Below are positions 33,396-43,092 of a stretch of DNA of 64,000 nucleotides, one piece after another. The notes beneath the pieces were generated by a model, which made no database searches, was not told the DNA's origin, and saw only the letters and a program-made list of their open reading frames with translations. The DNA lies in contig OY783192.1 in NCBI GenBank assembly GCA_963678675.1, positions 27,154,288 to 27,218,287 on the forward strand, given 5' to 3'. The translations under genes and the position numbers were made by a program. This stretch comes from Xiphydria camelus (lineage: Eukaryota > Arthropoda > Insecta > Hymenoptera > Xiphydriidae). Within the stretch, counting starts at the first letter, position 1; every line of letters starts with the position of its first letter.

Positions 33396-33626
33396 AGCAA
33401 AAGGTCGTATGAGCCAAAACATTCAATTTTTTTATTTCAATCGAAAAAAAATATTCAAAATATGTGTAAAAACTGTTAAATAAAGGAATTGGTCGATACG
33501 CCCTTTTTGCGTTATTTCTTATAAAAATCACGAAAGATAAAAGCAAAAGGGCGTATCGCCGAATTTCTTTATTTTAATGTTTTTACACGTATCTTGGGTG
33601 TTTCTATCGATTGAAACGGAAGAATA
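33396..33626. repeat. Foldback with AAAAGGGCGTAT cores
   Basis: GGTCGATACGCCCTTTTTGC at 33491 pairs with GCAAAAGGGCGTATCGCCGA at 33543, and pairing continues outward through TGTGTAAAAACTGTTAAATA and CAATCGAAA to 33429 and 33626. A further partial word GCAAAAGGTCGTATGAGCC lies at 33397. The same core makes the hairpin cluster at 18383. Arms of about 70 bp; non-coding. Confidence 0.75.
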
Positions 33627-33727
33627 CTACATAGAGAATGATCATTATGTGGATTCAATAGAACCATTGTTCTAAAATGACAAACAATGTAACAAACAAT
33701 GAACAAAGTTTGGCAGGAAAGATTATC

Positions 33728-34275
33728 GGTCAAAACTTATTACTCGGGGTTTTTTTGGGTCGCTCATTACGATGCTGATGTCTAAATTGGTCTATTTTCA
33801 AATCCAAGATGACGGATGCAATATGGCGGATGATGAATTCCAGAAATTTTTAGAATTTGAAGATTATTGTCTACAATTTTTTCGCCGATTTTTTTCGTAC
33901 TCAGCGCATCAAAAAACGCAAGCATACCAATGTTGAGGCCAAAATAGTAACAACAACAAAACAGTCACTTTGGATTTGTGGATTTGAGAATATACCTATT
34001 TGGACATCAGCATCATAATGAGTGACTCCAAAAACCCCAGAGTAACAAGTTTCAGGCAATAATCTTCAAATTTTGATAAACTTGTGGAACTCATCATACG
34101 CCATATTGGATCCGTCATTTTGGATTTAAGAATAGACCGATTTGTACATCAGCATCGTAATGAGTGACTCCAAAAACCCCAGAGTAACAAGTTTTGGGCC
34201 ATTATCTTCAAATTTTGATACATTTTTGTAATTCATCATCCGTCATATTGAATCTGCCATCTTGGATTCAAGGTA
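33728..34275. repeat. 142-bp tandem repeat with an inverted copy
   Basis: Two direct units start at 34018 and 34160 with ATGAGTGACTCCAAAAACCC and continue CAGAGTAACAAGTTT, ATCTTCAAATTTTGATA and CATATTG; each is preceded by ATTTGGACATCAGCATC-like text. An inverted diverged unit lies at about 33728-33880 (CTTATTACTCGGGGTTTTTT, TTACGATGCTGATGTC, AAGATGACGG). Words such as CCATCTTGGAT and ATGGCGGATGATGAATTCC recur. The class is unknown. Confidence 0.75.
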
Positions 34276-34887
34276 ATTCATGGTGAAGGATGGTTACAGG
34301 AATTTTCACACTGTTTTTCCCGCTTGAACGCATGAATTATTCCTGAAAAAACATTACATAATAATCGTCCCATGGCTAGGCTGGTTGATATATCGACCAC
34401 CCCCAGCCTTAAAGTGTTAAATGCAAACGCGTTCGTCGTAGGTACTCTTCGTATCGATCGAAAATCCTATGCGTTGCACCACGCGCGTATGTGCATCCAT
34501 ATACGAGGGGTTCTTCTTCCCCATCGTATACGTACACCTACGTATCTCTTGCTTCGCGAGTCGCGCGACGATCCAGTTCCCCCTCGTCATCGAGCGCGCT
34601 ACTTTCGATGGATGCTCACTCGATACGACGCGATACGAGTCTGGGGATCGAGATAAAAGAACCGAGTGGGTAGAACGTGACGAGACAATGGACTGCTGGT
34701 CCACTAACCGTAGCACAATCGCATCAGCATCTCCTAGTATTGTTTGGTCCTCGCTTTGATATCACCTCGCGGCTGCGATCTACCCCGCGAACCTTCGGTC
34801 TCTCGAAGATATCGCGGATATGGGAACCATGACTGCGCTGCGACGAGGAGGGGATATCGTATGACGCGCCCGCGATTTTCTCCCTCC

Positions 34888-34923
<36 letters not shown>

Positions 34924-35200
34924 TTACTGCACACAAGTCGGACTTTAGCTTCCCTCGCTTTATTTATTGCATTTAATTTTATTTCGAAAGCATTATTTTG
35001 GCTTTCTATTTCCTTTGCAAATCCTAGACGTGGGAAAAAAAAAGAGGCATATAAAATATTTGCAAATGCGAATTGTTCAAAAAGTCTCGTGAGTCAAATG
35101 ATTATAAATTTGAAATGGTGTGAGTGTTGCTACACAAACGATCGTAGAATGCTTAATTGATCGATTTTTAGGGCATTTAATTTAAGAGGATATAGTTTGG
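34276..35200. other. No gene recognised; contains CT microsatellite
   Basis: CpG-rich at 34370-34870, then AT-rich. Several overlapping frames of 60-140 codons have no recognisable product. Confidence 0.4.
34889..34924. repeat. CT microsatellite, interrupted
   Basis: About seventeen CT units with one extra T at 34910. Confidence 0.9.
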
Positions 35201-35599
35201 TAGGGTAGGCGTACCAGTTATAGCCACTGTACCAGTTACAGCCACTTCCCAGATTTTTGCCTTATAACTAAGATATGTGCTTTAAATTGCCTCCTTTTAA
35301 GCTTTAAAATCGCTGATCAAACAGTGTAAGCTGACGTGACACAAATACATACACCCCTGGTTATTAATGGCGATGAGTGGCTATAATAGGGAAAATCGGT
35401 AGTTTTTCCTTTTTATGGTTTTTTTTTCATTTTACGGAAAGATTGTTATATTTTTTGTTTCATGAATCGCTGCAAGAAAACTATACAATCTATCATTTAG
35501 CACCATAGAATGTGTAACGATATGTTAATTCTTTACAAAATACAAGGCATGACATTTGAAAAATCCTTAAACATGGCTATAAGTAGTACACCTACCCTA
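35201..35599. mobile_element. MITE with GGGTAGG ends
   Basis: TAGGGTAGGCGTACCAGTTA at the left and TAAGTAGTACACCTACCCTA at the right are inverted termini of about 24 bp with three mismatches, flanked by TA. AGTTATAGCCACTG and AGTTACAGCCACTT repeat in tandem just inside the left end, and GAGTGGCTATAATAG recurs inside. 399 bp, no open frame. Confidence 0.75.
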
Positions 35600-35830
35600 A
35601 TTCTTTAAGTCCTTCAATTATTATTATTGGAAGAAAGAAATATTTTCTTCTTTTCATTCGTCGCGATACTTAGGTACTAACTGAGAAGTGTAATAATTTC
35701 AACAGAGAAATTATTCCCTGTATGCCTTAATACCTAATGAAAGACTTTATTAAGATACTTAATCGATGTTATAAAAGTTTTCATTATTAATGTAAATTTA
35801 AACCTCTGTAGACGCATTTTTAATTAAATT

Positions 35831-36020
35831 TAAAATAATTGCACATGAAGCTTCTATCCAATACGTGATTATGAAACTTAATATGTACCTATATTTTGTT
35901 ATGAAATTTATATGGTCAATTGCATATCAAAGAAATATATTAATTTTCATAATAGCTAATGTACTGGAAAAAAAGCTTTATACAAAAATATCTTAAAAAT
36001 ATAAATCTTTTTCACAGTGG
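35831..36020. mobile_element. MITE family D copy
   Basis: AAGCTTCTATCCAATACGTG and ATTATGAAACTTAATATG on the left, inverted AATTTTCATAATAGC and GGAAAAAAAGCTTTATAC on the right, right end TTTTTCACAGTG. The left terminal segment may start some 30 bases earlier. Confidence 0.65.
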
Positions 36021-38477
36021 ATGTCACACCTAGACTCGAAATATCTTTTGTACTTTCCTTTTTAAGTCAAATTCAAAATTCATTTAAATTGATAACTGAA
36101 TTAAAATACTAGAAGTTGATTTGGCTTTTGATATATTCGCAATTTTATACACGCTTTTCAAATTTACGTTACACGAGGCTCTGCATTCATTGGCGCAAGA
36201 ATGATCGCGGACGGAACGCGTGTAAAAACGTCATCGGGTCGCCGCGGGATTACGAGCGGAAGAAAGCGTCCGCGAGTGGCGCAGCCCATGGCTCTGGCAC
36301 GTGCAAAGGTAACAGGCTTAGCGAAGTGTAATATAAAGGTACGGTATATCACCGAACGCGGAAAGAGAGAGGGTGAAAGACGCGGAGAGAGAAGGGAAGG
36401 AGAGAAACGCAGAGTCCCGCGCGCTAAGTCCCCGAGATATTAAAGTGTGATAAATTAGAAGCGTTACCACATAAATATCCGTGGTGTGGGCGGACCGGGC
36501 CCCGTATATACTGACACAGAAATGCAGTGAGCTTTCAATTTAAAAAAATGTTATTATCCGGTACACGTGTGACGTTTGCACATTGTCTATACGCGTAATA
36601 TGTATATCGCGCGGTACATTATATCTCGTCGTGGTATACCAACATCGAGGTGAGGAATGTGCAGTGTACTGTGAATTATACCAAAATTCGCAACCATTGG
36701 CAGAACGAAAAACGCATCTTTGTTAATTACTTTCCAAATAATAATTAGTCGTTTTTCCATATTTTTGTACTGTGCTCGAGTTGAAATTATGATTTATTGT
36801 TTCTAGTTGAAGACGGCGTGAAACTCTGTTTAGAAATTAGTTTGAAACAAGTTTGATAATAACTCGAGGCATTCGATATATTATTGAGACAAAACTGGTA
36901 CTTGTGGAATCCTGAGTTTCCTTCGAAATTGAGTTTCTAAGAAGAAATAGCAACGGTAATGTTCTTGGAAAAAAGAAATGATTAGACTTCCACTTCAAAT
37001 TTCATCAACAATCCGCAGACCTTGGTCGGTTGTACAGTTGGAAATTTTGTGTTTCATCAGTCCACACTTTTTTATATTTTAATATCAACCGATTCTTCGT
37101 ATTCATTTGACATTCTTTGTGCTACTTTCAATACAAAGTATGTTGAGCTAACACGAAATATCGGTTGATTTTAAAGTGCAAACTGTGTGTGATTCATTTT
37201 CATTTTACGTATCCAAAATTTATGCACCGCTTAAACTTATCGTCGATGAATGAATAAATCGAAACGATTATTCAATTATCGCTTATCTACATTAAATTAG
37301 AATCAATTAAAAATAACGTACAATGTATTTGAGGGAATTCTCCAGCCCAGAGAAATAGACGATCCGACGGTTAGAATTGTCGAGCCTGCTACACAAAATC
37401 ATCAAAAAAACCGGGTGCTTTCTAACCTCGTCAAAGGAGGGCGAGCCCGCGACGGCATTCCAGCGGCCATAAGAATCTTTAATCCTTTCGAATTAGTATA
37501 TCTATAACGAACCATCGAAAGTATCTCGTATCTACAACAAAACCACCCCCTACTTTCCCGACCACCCTTTCTCACAGTACGTTAGATCGCTATTTAAGGA
37601 GGCAACCCTCCGACGCCGGAGGAGATCGGTTCCGATTCCGCGATCGCGCGTCCCTCGTTTGTTCCTTCGAAAGAGAGAGAAAGAGGGGGGAGAGTCCGCA
37701 AGGAGATTAAACGATAGAATTCCCCGTGTCTTCCCCCATCGAATCCGCGAGACTCTCCTCGAAGTCGGGGCCTCGGACAAACAAATTAGTACAATTAGAA
37801 TCCCTCAAAGAAAATTGATAAATTCCTCCGGAACAATTTCTCGACTCATTTCACCGGGGATCCGTTCCACGAAGGCGACGACGACGATCTGAGGGGGTCG
37901 AATAGTGCGTTTCCCTTATTCCCCTCCCGCGCGCTCATCGCGAGACACCCTCTCGCTCTGCCACGGTGAGACTCCGACTGGATAAATGGGATTCGAATTA
38001 GCGGCAAATTGAGAGTTCATTTTTATCCCGGAGAATTCCCCTAATGAAACGAATCGCCGCACTGTCGTGTCTAGCGATGGATGCTCACCTATAGCTGTAC
38101 GACCGGAACACGTCGATCGCGCGTCGTAAAGCGGATCGAAAGAAACGAGCCGGATGTACCGCCACGCATTTGGTTTTCCATGCAGCTTTTTTCCCCCTAT
38201 CTTTTCACTCCATTCTTTCTTTCGTTGCCGCGTCAATCGTCGTTACCACGGATTCGGCGGGGGGTGTCGAATCTCGTGGCGTGCGCTCGCTGCGTTTCTA
38301 ACGAACTCCTCTCGTTTTCCGGTACGTCGCGTGAGGTTGCCCAAATGGGGCACCCGTTGGTGCGATTCGGGTTTACGCTTAGTTTTCTTCACCCATCCTC
38401 GACCACTGACCCGAAGTAAACTCGGAAAAATCAATCGTTGGGGATATACCGTTTATACGGTTAGTACGATGCACCGC
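36021..38477. other. No gene recognised; one diverged foldback inside
   Basis: CpG-rich at 36170-36530 and 37540-38420, AT-rich in between. Overlapping frames at 37550-38528 (up to 124 codons, both strands) translate to Ser/Arg/Phe-rich sequences with no domain. GCCACGGTGAGACTCC at 37961 is a passable splice donor on its own. Confidence 0.4.
37057..37195. repeat. Diverged foldback related to 42976
   Basis: CCACACTTTTTTATATTTTA and ATATCAACCGATTCTTCGTA pair with TATCGGTTGATTTTAAAGTG and TTTGTATTGAAAG-type inverse text on the right. AATCAACCGAT(T)CTTC is shared with the foldback at 42976-43092. Arms match at perhaps 70 percent. Confidence 0.5.
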
Positions 38478-38870
38478 GTTAAGAACATTTATCTTAAACT
38501 TCAGGAAGATGGTGAAAATCTTATCTAACGCAAATGTGCCTTATATATGTCGTAAACGGTTACCTTTAATTTAGAAAAGCGTCACATGGATCATGAGTTT
38601 TTGTAAGATTGTACTTTAAAATGAAGAAACAATTCAAATTATTGCGAAATTGTTACTTGGAGTCAAAATAAATAGGTACGCGTTTCGTAATATTAAAAGT
38701 ACAATTTCGTGAATTTAAGGTACGTTCATGTATTATCCTATCCGGAAATTAAGAAAATTTAATAATGTAGGTATAAACAATCCAAAATATTGCGAAATTG
38801 TTACTTGGAGTTAATGCAAACAAAAGTTCCTGAATATTAAGAATACAATTTCGTTAATTTATGACCTATT
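38478..38870. repeat. Dispersed repeat R2, copy 2, with internal duplication
   Basis: TTAAGAACATTTATCTTAAA, TAGAAAAGCGTCACATGGAT, GAAGAAACAATTC, ATTGCGAAATTGTTACTTGG and CAATTTCGTGAATTTAAGGT match copies at 11775 and 49039. The 3-prime half is duplicated in tandem: ATTGCGAAATTGTTACTTGG occurs at 38641 and again at 38789, a 148-base period. Confidence 0.65.
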
Positions 38871-39597
38871 TCTACGTATACATGTTTATTATACGGATAG
38901 GCGTTTATTGGGTAGACGTGGGCGCAAAGGCGAATCGAATCCGAAAGGAGCAGTCAAATGCAGACGAAAATCTTCGTCACGCGCGCGCCCTTTTTATTCC
39001 CTTCATCTCTCCCTTTCTTCTCGAAGTTCGATTCTCACACCCCCTTTCACCGCCCGCCCCTCCCGCCAACCCGCCTTATTCACTTCATCTTTCTTTCCCC
39101 CTCCGCCGCGCCTCTCCCCAACAAACATTAAGAGCTCCTAGATTTATTTATAACTACATTTACGCATGCCATACTTGGTAACCCCTTTTACTCTCTGAAT
39201 TATTGCGTTTACACGAACAGAAGGGGTTTCTCGGATGGCGATGCGCGAGGGGGAGACGAGTAGGACGACGCGTAACGGGGCTGTGCGGCGGTTTCGAGGC
39301 GTCGCGACGGCGAAGGCGCAACGAGGCCTCGGAAAAGTTTACGTAAGGATTGTCTTCGCGCGCGACGTTCGGAAGAACCGATCGATCTGTCACGTCGAAG
39401 CTTATTATCGGTACGTGCGACTGACGCGCAGGAGCCCGAGAAGCGGATTCTTGAATAGGTCGTTGCGCAATTCAAATTGGATTGACATTTCGACGAATCT
39501 CTATTTTTGGGCATTGCATTTTCGCATTGGAGTTGAGATTTTCAGTTCTTAACGACGCGACGTAAAGCACGTGTACGTCCGCGTGAGAAGTACAGCC
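38871..39597. other. No gene recognised; CpG-rich
   Basis: C-rich low-complexity stretch at 39000-39120, then CpG-rich sequence with overlapping Arg-rich frames on both strands. Nothing recognisable. Confidence 0.4.
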
Positions 39598-39900
39598 TTA
39601 ACCCTCTGGAACGATAGACATATCGACGCTCGCAAATAAGAACATCATATCTCAATAATGACAGTTTCTCAGAAAGTAGGCTTAAAGTCGATAATATTTA
39701 TGCCAAATTGCCATATTAATTAGATACGAATAAACTACTTTTTTTAAAAATCCACATATTTGCAAAAATAATTTAGAAATTATGGTTTTAATTGAAAGAG
39801 GAGAATTTTTTGTATTGAAAAGTGATGTTAACTCATTTTGGCCAAAAATTGAGATACAAAATGTTCTTATTTGCCAGAGCGTCGATATTCTCTAACCCTA
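39598..39900. mobile_element. Foldback, possibly piggyBac-like
   Basis: Begins TTAACCCTCTGGAACGATAG and contains ATCGACGCTCGCAAATAAGA plus ACATCATATCTCAA; the inverse (TTGAGATAC, ATGTTCTTATTTGCCAGAGC, GTCGATATTC) lies at 39848-39890. The left TTAACCCTCTGG resembles the TTAA-CCC ends of the piggyBac-like copies, but the right end reads CTCTAACCCTAATAA and lacks TTAA. Classification is therefore uncertain. Confidence 0.5.
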
Positions 39901-41105
39901 ATAACGGTACATATCAAGAAACTCGGTAGATTTTCGCGCCAAATACCTTTACGCAGTGCGAAGTTCTGAGCCGAGTATATTTATAGAAAAATTCATAGGG
40001 TATACCCGGTATCCAGTCTATAGAAGCAAGAACTAAAAAAACGCTCTAAGTACGCGTGAGACCCATGTGTAGAATCGTTCTAGGGTTAGCGAATAGTGAC
40101 TCTCTTTTCAGCTTCTTTCGATATTGTTCCACCTTTACAGTTCGTATATAGGCCCGTATTTATAGTCGGAGCTTATAAATAAGCACGACTCAAGTCGCCG
40201 TCACGACCAATAAGTGATCTCCGATGCTGACTTAAATCCATGCGTATTTAAAAGTAGCGACTATGAATACTGGCCATAGATCGTTAAATAATTATTATTT
40301 TCAACCCTTGGCAATTCCTATGTGTAGATTTTATTAACTGTAGGCTATAAAAAAAAGGAAGATAGTAAAGAAAATCTCCCCAGTGTTTCAAGTTCACATA
40401 TCACGAAGGGAAGAATAAAATTGTAGACAAAGGTTATAGCATTTTCACATGAAAAATTCAAAAAATATAAAGATATATTTCAATTTACACATATTTTTTA
40501 TTTAGTAAATATCTATAAGGTACTTTATAGGGTTGCTAGTGAATTTCAATTTACCCGATAGTTATCAAAGTTTTACAAAGAGTGTTTGCATATACGTATC
40601 TGTTCGAGTCGAAAGATGCGAGATGCTCGAACGTTGAAGGAAATATATACCTATTATATAATATTATACATTCGCGTCGTAAGGTCTCGCCAACGTCGGT
40701 CTACCTCGGCGATGTGCTCTCGCGGCGTACGCGCGTATTCGCACGACGTACAACGTTTCGTCGAGAATTATTTAGGCTTTATATCAAGCCCTACGACGTC
40801 GTTCCCTACAGTTAGGAATCTAATTTGAATAACACACGGATGCGGGAAAGTGTGTAACTTAGATACCTACCGCTAGGGAGACGTCGGCACGCCCCCTTCG
40901 CGAATTCCGCAGAATCGAGAGTGACGGATTAAAAATCGAATCGCGAAAGATGTCATCGTGGTTTCGTCCAAATTTTCACTGATAATTAATAATCTTCGAA
41001 TCGTCTTCTTGTAGTGTAACGTAGATCTTTATTTTATTTTTAATTAATTTTGTTTCTGCACTTCACTCGTTTGGCATCAGTGCTCGTTAACTGTGGCAAA
41101 TTATT
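39901..41105. other. Spacer before the exon candidate; no other gene
   Basis: Contains the foldback at 40149. Overlapping frames at 40582-40828 are unremarkable. GCATCAGTGCTCG at 41075-41087 holds the arthropod initiator TCAGT about 27 bases before the candidate start codon, and AT-rich sequence (TTATTTTATTTTTAATTAAT) lies 30-50 bases farther upstream, so the immediate upstream could be the promoter. Confidence 0.35.
40149..40277. mobile_element. Foldback MITE, GGCCCGTATTTATAG ends
   Basis: TATAGGCCCGTATTTATAGT at the left pairs with ACTATGAATACTGGCCATAG at the right; CGGAGCTTATAAATA further pairs with TATTTAAAAGTAGCG. 129 bp, TA at the flanks, nothing coding. Confidence 0.75.
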
Positions 41106-41190
41106 ATGATGATTTATGATACCGATTATTATTATTCATTATGGGCATTTTTAATTCTTTCTTTGGCAAATGCCCAGAAGACATATACAG
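41106..41190 (+). CDS. Probable first coding exon with signal peptide
   Basis: Two adjacent ATGs (41106, 41109) open a frame of 28 codons plus one base that ends at ACAG before GTGAGTG, a perfect consensus donor at 41191. The translation starts MMIYDTDYYYS, then has a hydrophobic core LWAFLILSLANAQ with small residues (A-N-A) at the expected signal-peptidase site before QKTYT. A signal peptide on exon 1 followed by a phase-1 intron is the usual layout for secreted proteins and cell-surface receptors. The frame stops soon after the donor if unspliced. An alternative ATG at 41141 in another frame (MGIFNSFFGKCPEDIY) reaches the same donor in phase 2 and would be N-myristoylable; I favour the signal-peptide frame because of its hydrophobic core and cleavage site. 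The gene identity and later exons are not visible. Confidence 0.45.
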
Positions 41191-42393
41191 GTGAGTGTTA
41201 AGAAAAATGAAGGCTAAATATGGAAACTCAAAATATGATTAGGTAATAAGTGGCTGACCGAATCGTAAAATGGTTATTGTAACATGGTATGAAACGCTAG
41301 TCCAGAAAAAATTTAAATAATAATATAATATACTTTTATTATTATTAATGCCATCGTCATTATTGTATGGTTAACATTACATATACAATAATTACCGAGT
41401 AAATAGTAACGATAATAATAATTTCGTTGGTCGAAGCAGAAAGTGTTAAGAGATAAACCAAGCAGAAAACAGAAACAAAGGAAAAGTCCGACGTTAACTG
41501 TGATTATTATTTACCTTTTTAAACAAAGCATCTCGTATTTTAATGAACGGTTCCCGGCTTACACGTTCGAACAGCGTCAAGTCGCTCTATTGACTCCACC
41601 GTAACTGTAGCCTCCAGAGCACAACAAAATCATTCTCGTCTTACGTAACGAGATAAAACTACTCTTTTTTTCGCATAATGGACTTTTACAGGGCGGCCAC
41701 CGACCCTCCTTGAATCGTTGAAAATCTGGAAAAATCCTTGAATTTTTAAGAACCTCGACAAATCCTGGAAGAAACCTTCATTTTACTGAACCCGGAATTT
41801 TTTTAGGCGCGTCTAGACCAAAAAGCAAAAGCAAATGAACGCTACATCGTCGGTCTTCAATCGCTCCTCGCTCCTGAAACTATACTTTTCCGATGGTAAC
41901 CCTGACAACCACGAAACACATCTTCCACCAACGAAAGTATAGCCTACTCCGTTCGCGAGGTACTATCGGCCGCGACTTCTAAGACAATGAGGCGAAGCTT
42001 TTGGAGTAATCCTCGATCTACGTACCGTAACGACATTAATTCCCTTGGCCCCTGCTTTTAACCGGAACAGACGCACCCTATAATAGGCAAGTTGGAATCC
42101 AATCTGCAAGTTTGCAAATTCGATTCGACCGTCTTATACGAAACCTTGGAACGAGAGAGGAGCCGAGGGCCTTTGGCTGCGGATGGCTATAGTAACGGCT
42201 GGAAAGTGTGTGTTCGATTCCCAAATGCCAGTGTCGGAAATGACCGTTACACACTGAGAGAATTACACAGGAAAAGCGCTCGTACTTCATGTAATTACTA
42301 TTATTAGCGAACATAGGCACCTGCGGAGTTTTCACTTTTACAATACGTACATAGAAATTGCAGCAATGTATTATAGCCATTTTATACCATACG
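41191..42393. other. Probable intron or spacer; no exon recognised
   Basis: AT-rich with TTATTATTATT-type runs at 41325-41430. At 41690-41820 ACAGGGCGGCCACCGACCCT followed by CTGGAAAAATCCTTGAATTT and AATCCTGGAAGAAACC looks like a repeat with internal CTGGAAAAAtCC units. Bases 42060-42390 are unremarkable. No downstream exon with a clear phase-1 acceptor was found. Confidence 0.4.
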
Positions 42394-42883
42394 GGGTGTT
42401 CCACTCAGGATAGTCACGCTGTTTATTTCCATTATTTTTCACTTCACGAACAAGTACTTCAAATAAAAATAGTTTGGTGCTGGGGAGGACATATTATGAT
42501 ACCTACATGCAACAAATTGTTGACAACATATATTGTTTGCGAGGCATGAAAGTCACTTCCATTTTTTCATACGAAACTCAATATTTTTGTTCTTCTAAAA
42601 GTTGTGAGAAATATCTCAGAATCCGTTCAATGGATGGGCATTTCATCTTATACATTTTTTATTAGTCTCGATAAACTCTATAATTTTTATGAGAACGAAA
42701 TATTAAGTTTCGTATGAAAAAATTGAGGTGACTCTCATATCTCGTGAACAATACATGATATTAAAAGTTTGCTGTATGTATCATATATCCTCCTTGATAC
42801 CAAACAACTTTTATTTGAAATACTTGTTCATGAAATGGCAAATAACGGAAATAAACAGCGTGACTATCCTGAGTGGAACACCC
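42394..42883. mobile_element. Long foldback element, 490 bp
   Basis: GGGTGTTCCACTCAGGATAG at the left is the exact inverse of CTATCCTGAGTGGAACACCC at the right, and pairing continues with about 80-85 percent identity (TCACGCTGTTTATTTCC, GAACAAGTA, TTTTTTCATACGAAACT) for about 230 bp per arm, so almost the whole element is palindromic. Beyond the right end CCCTACCATA is repeated twice. Non-coding. Confidence 0.85.
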
Positions 42884-42975
42884 TACCATACCCTACCATA
42901 GGCATCTACTTTATTATTATAAGAACTATATTGCAAAATATCATTAAATTTCTATAGAAAGACACAATAAAAAAG

Positions 42976-43092
42976 GGTCCACCCATTTTTGTATGTTAAA
43001 ATCAACTTATTCTTTGTATTAATTTAACATTTTTCGTTTTAATTTTAAGATGAAGAATCGGTTGAGCTTGACGTACAAAAATGGATGGACCA
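42976..43092. mobile_element. Foldback MITE, 117 bp
   Basis: GGTCCACCCATTTTTGTATG pairs with GTACAAAAATGGATGGACC; AAAATCAACTTATTCTT pairs with GATGAAGAATCGGTTGAGCT. Related to the more diverged foldback at 37057. Non-coding. Confidence 0.75.
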
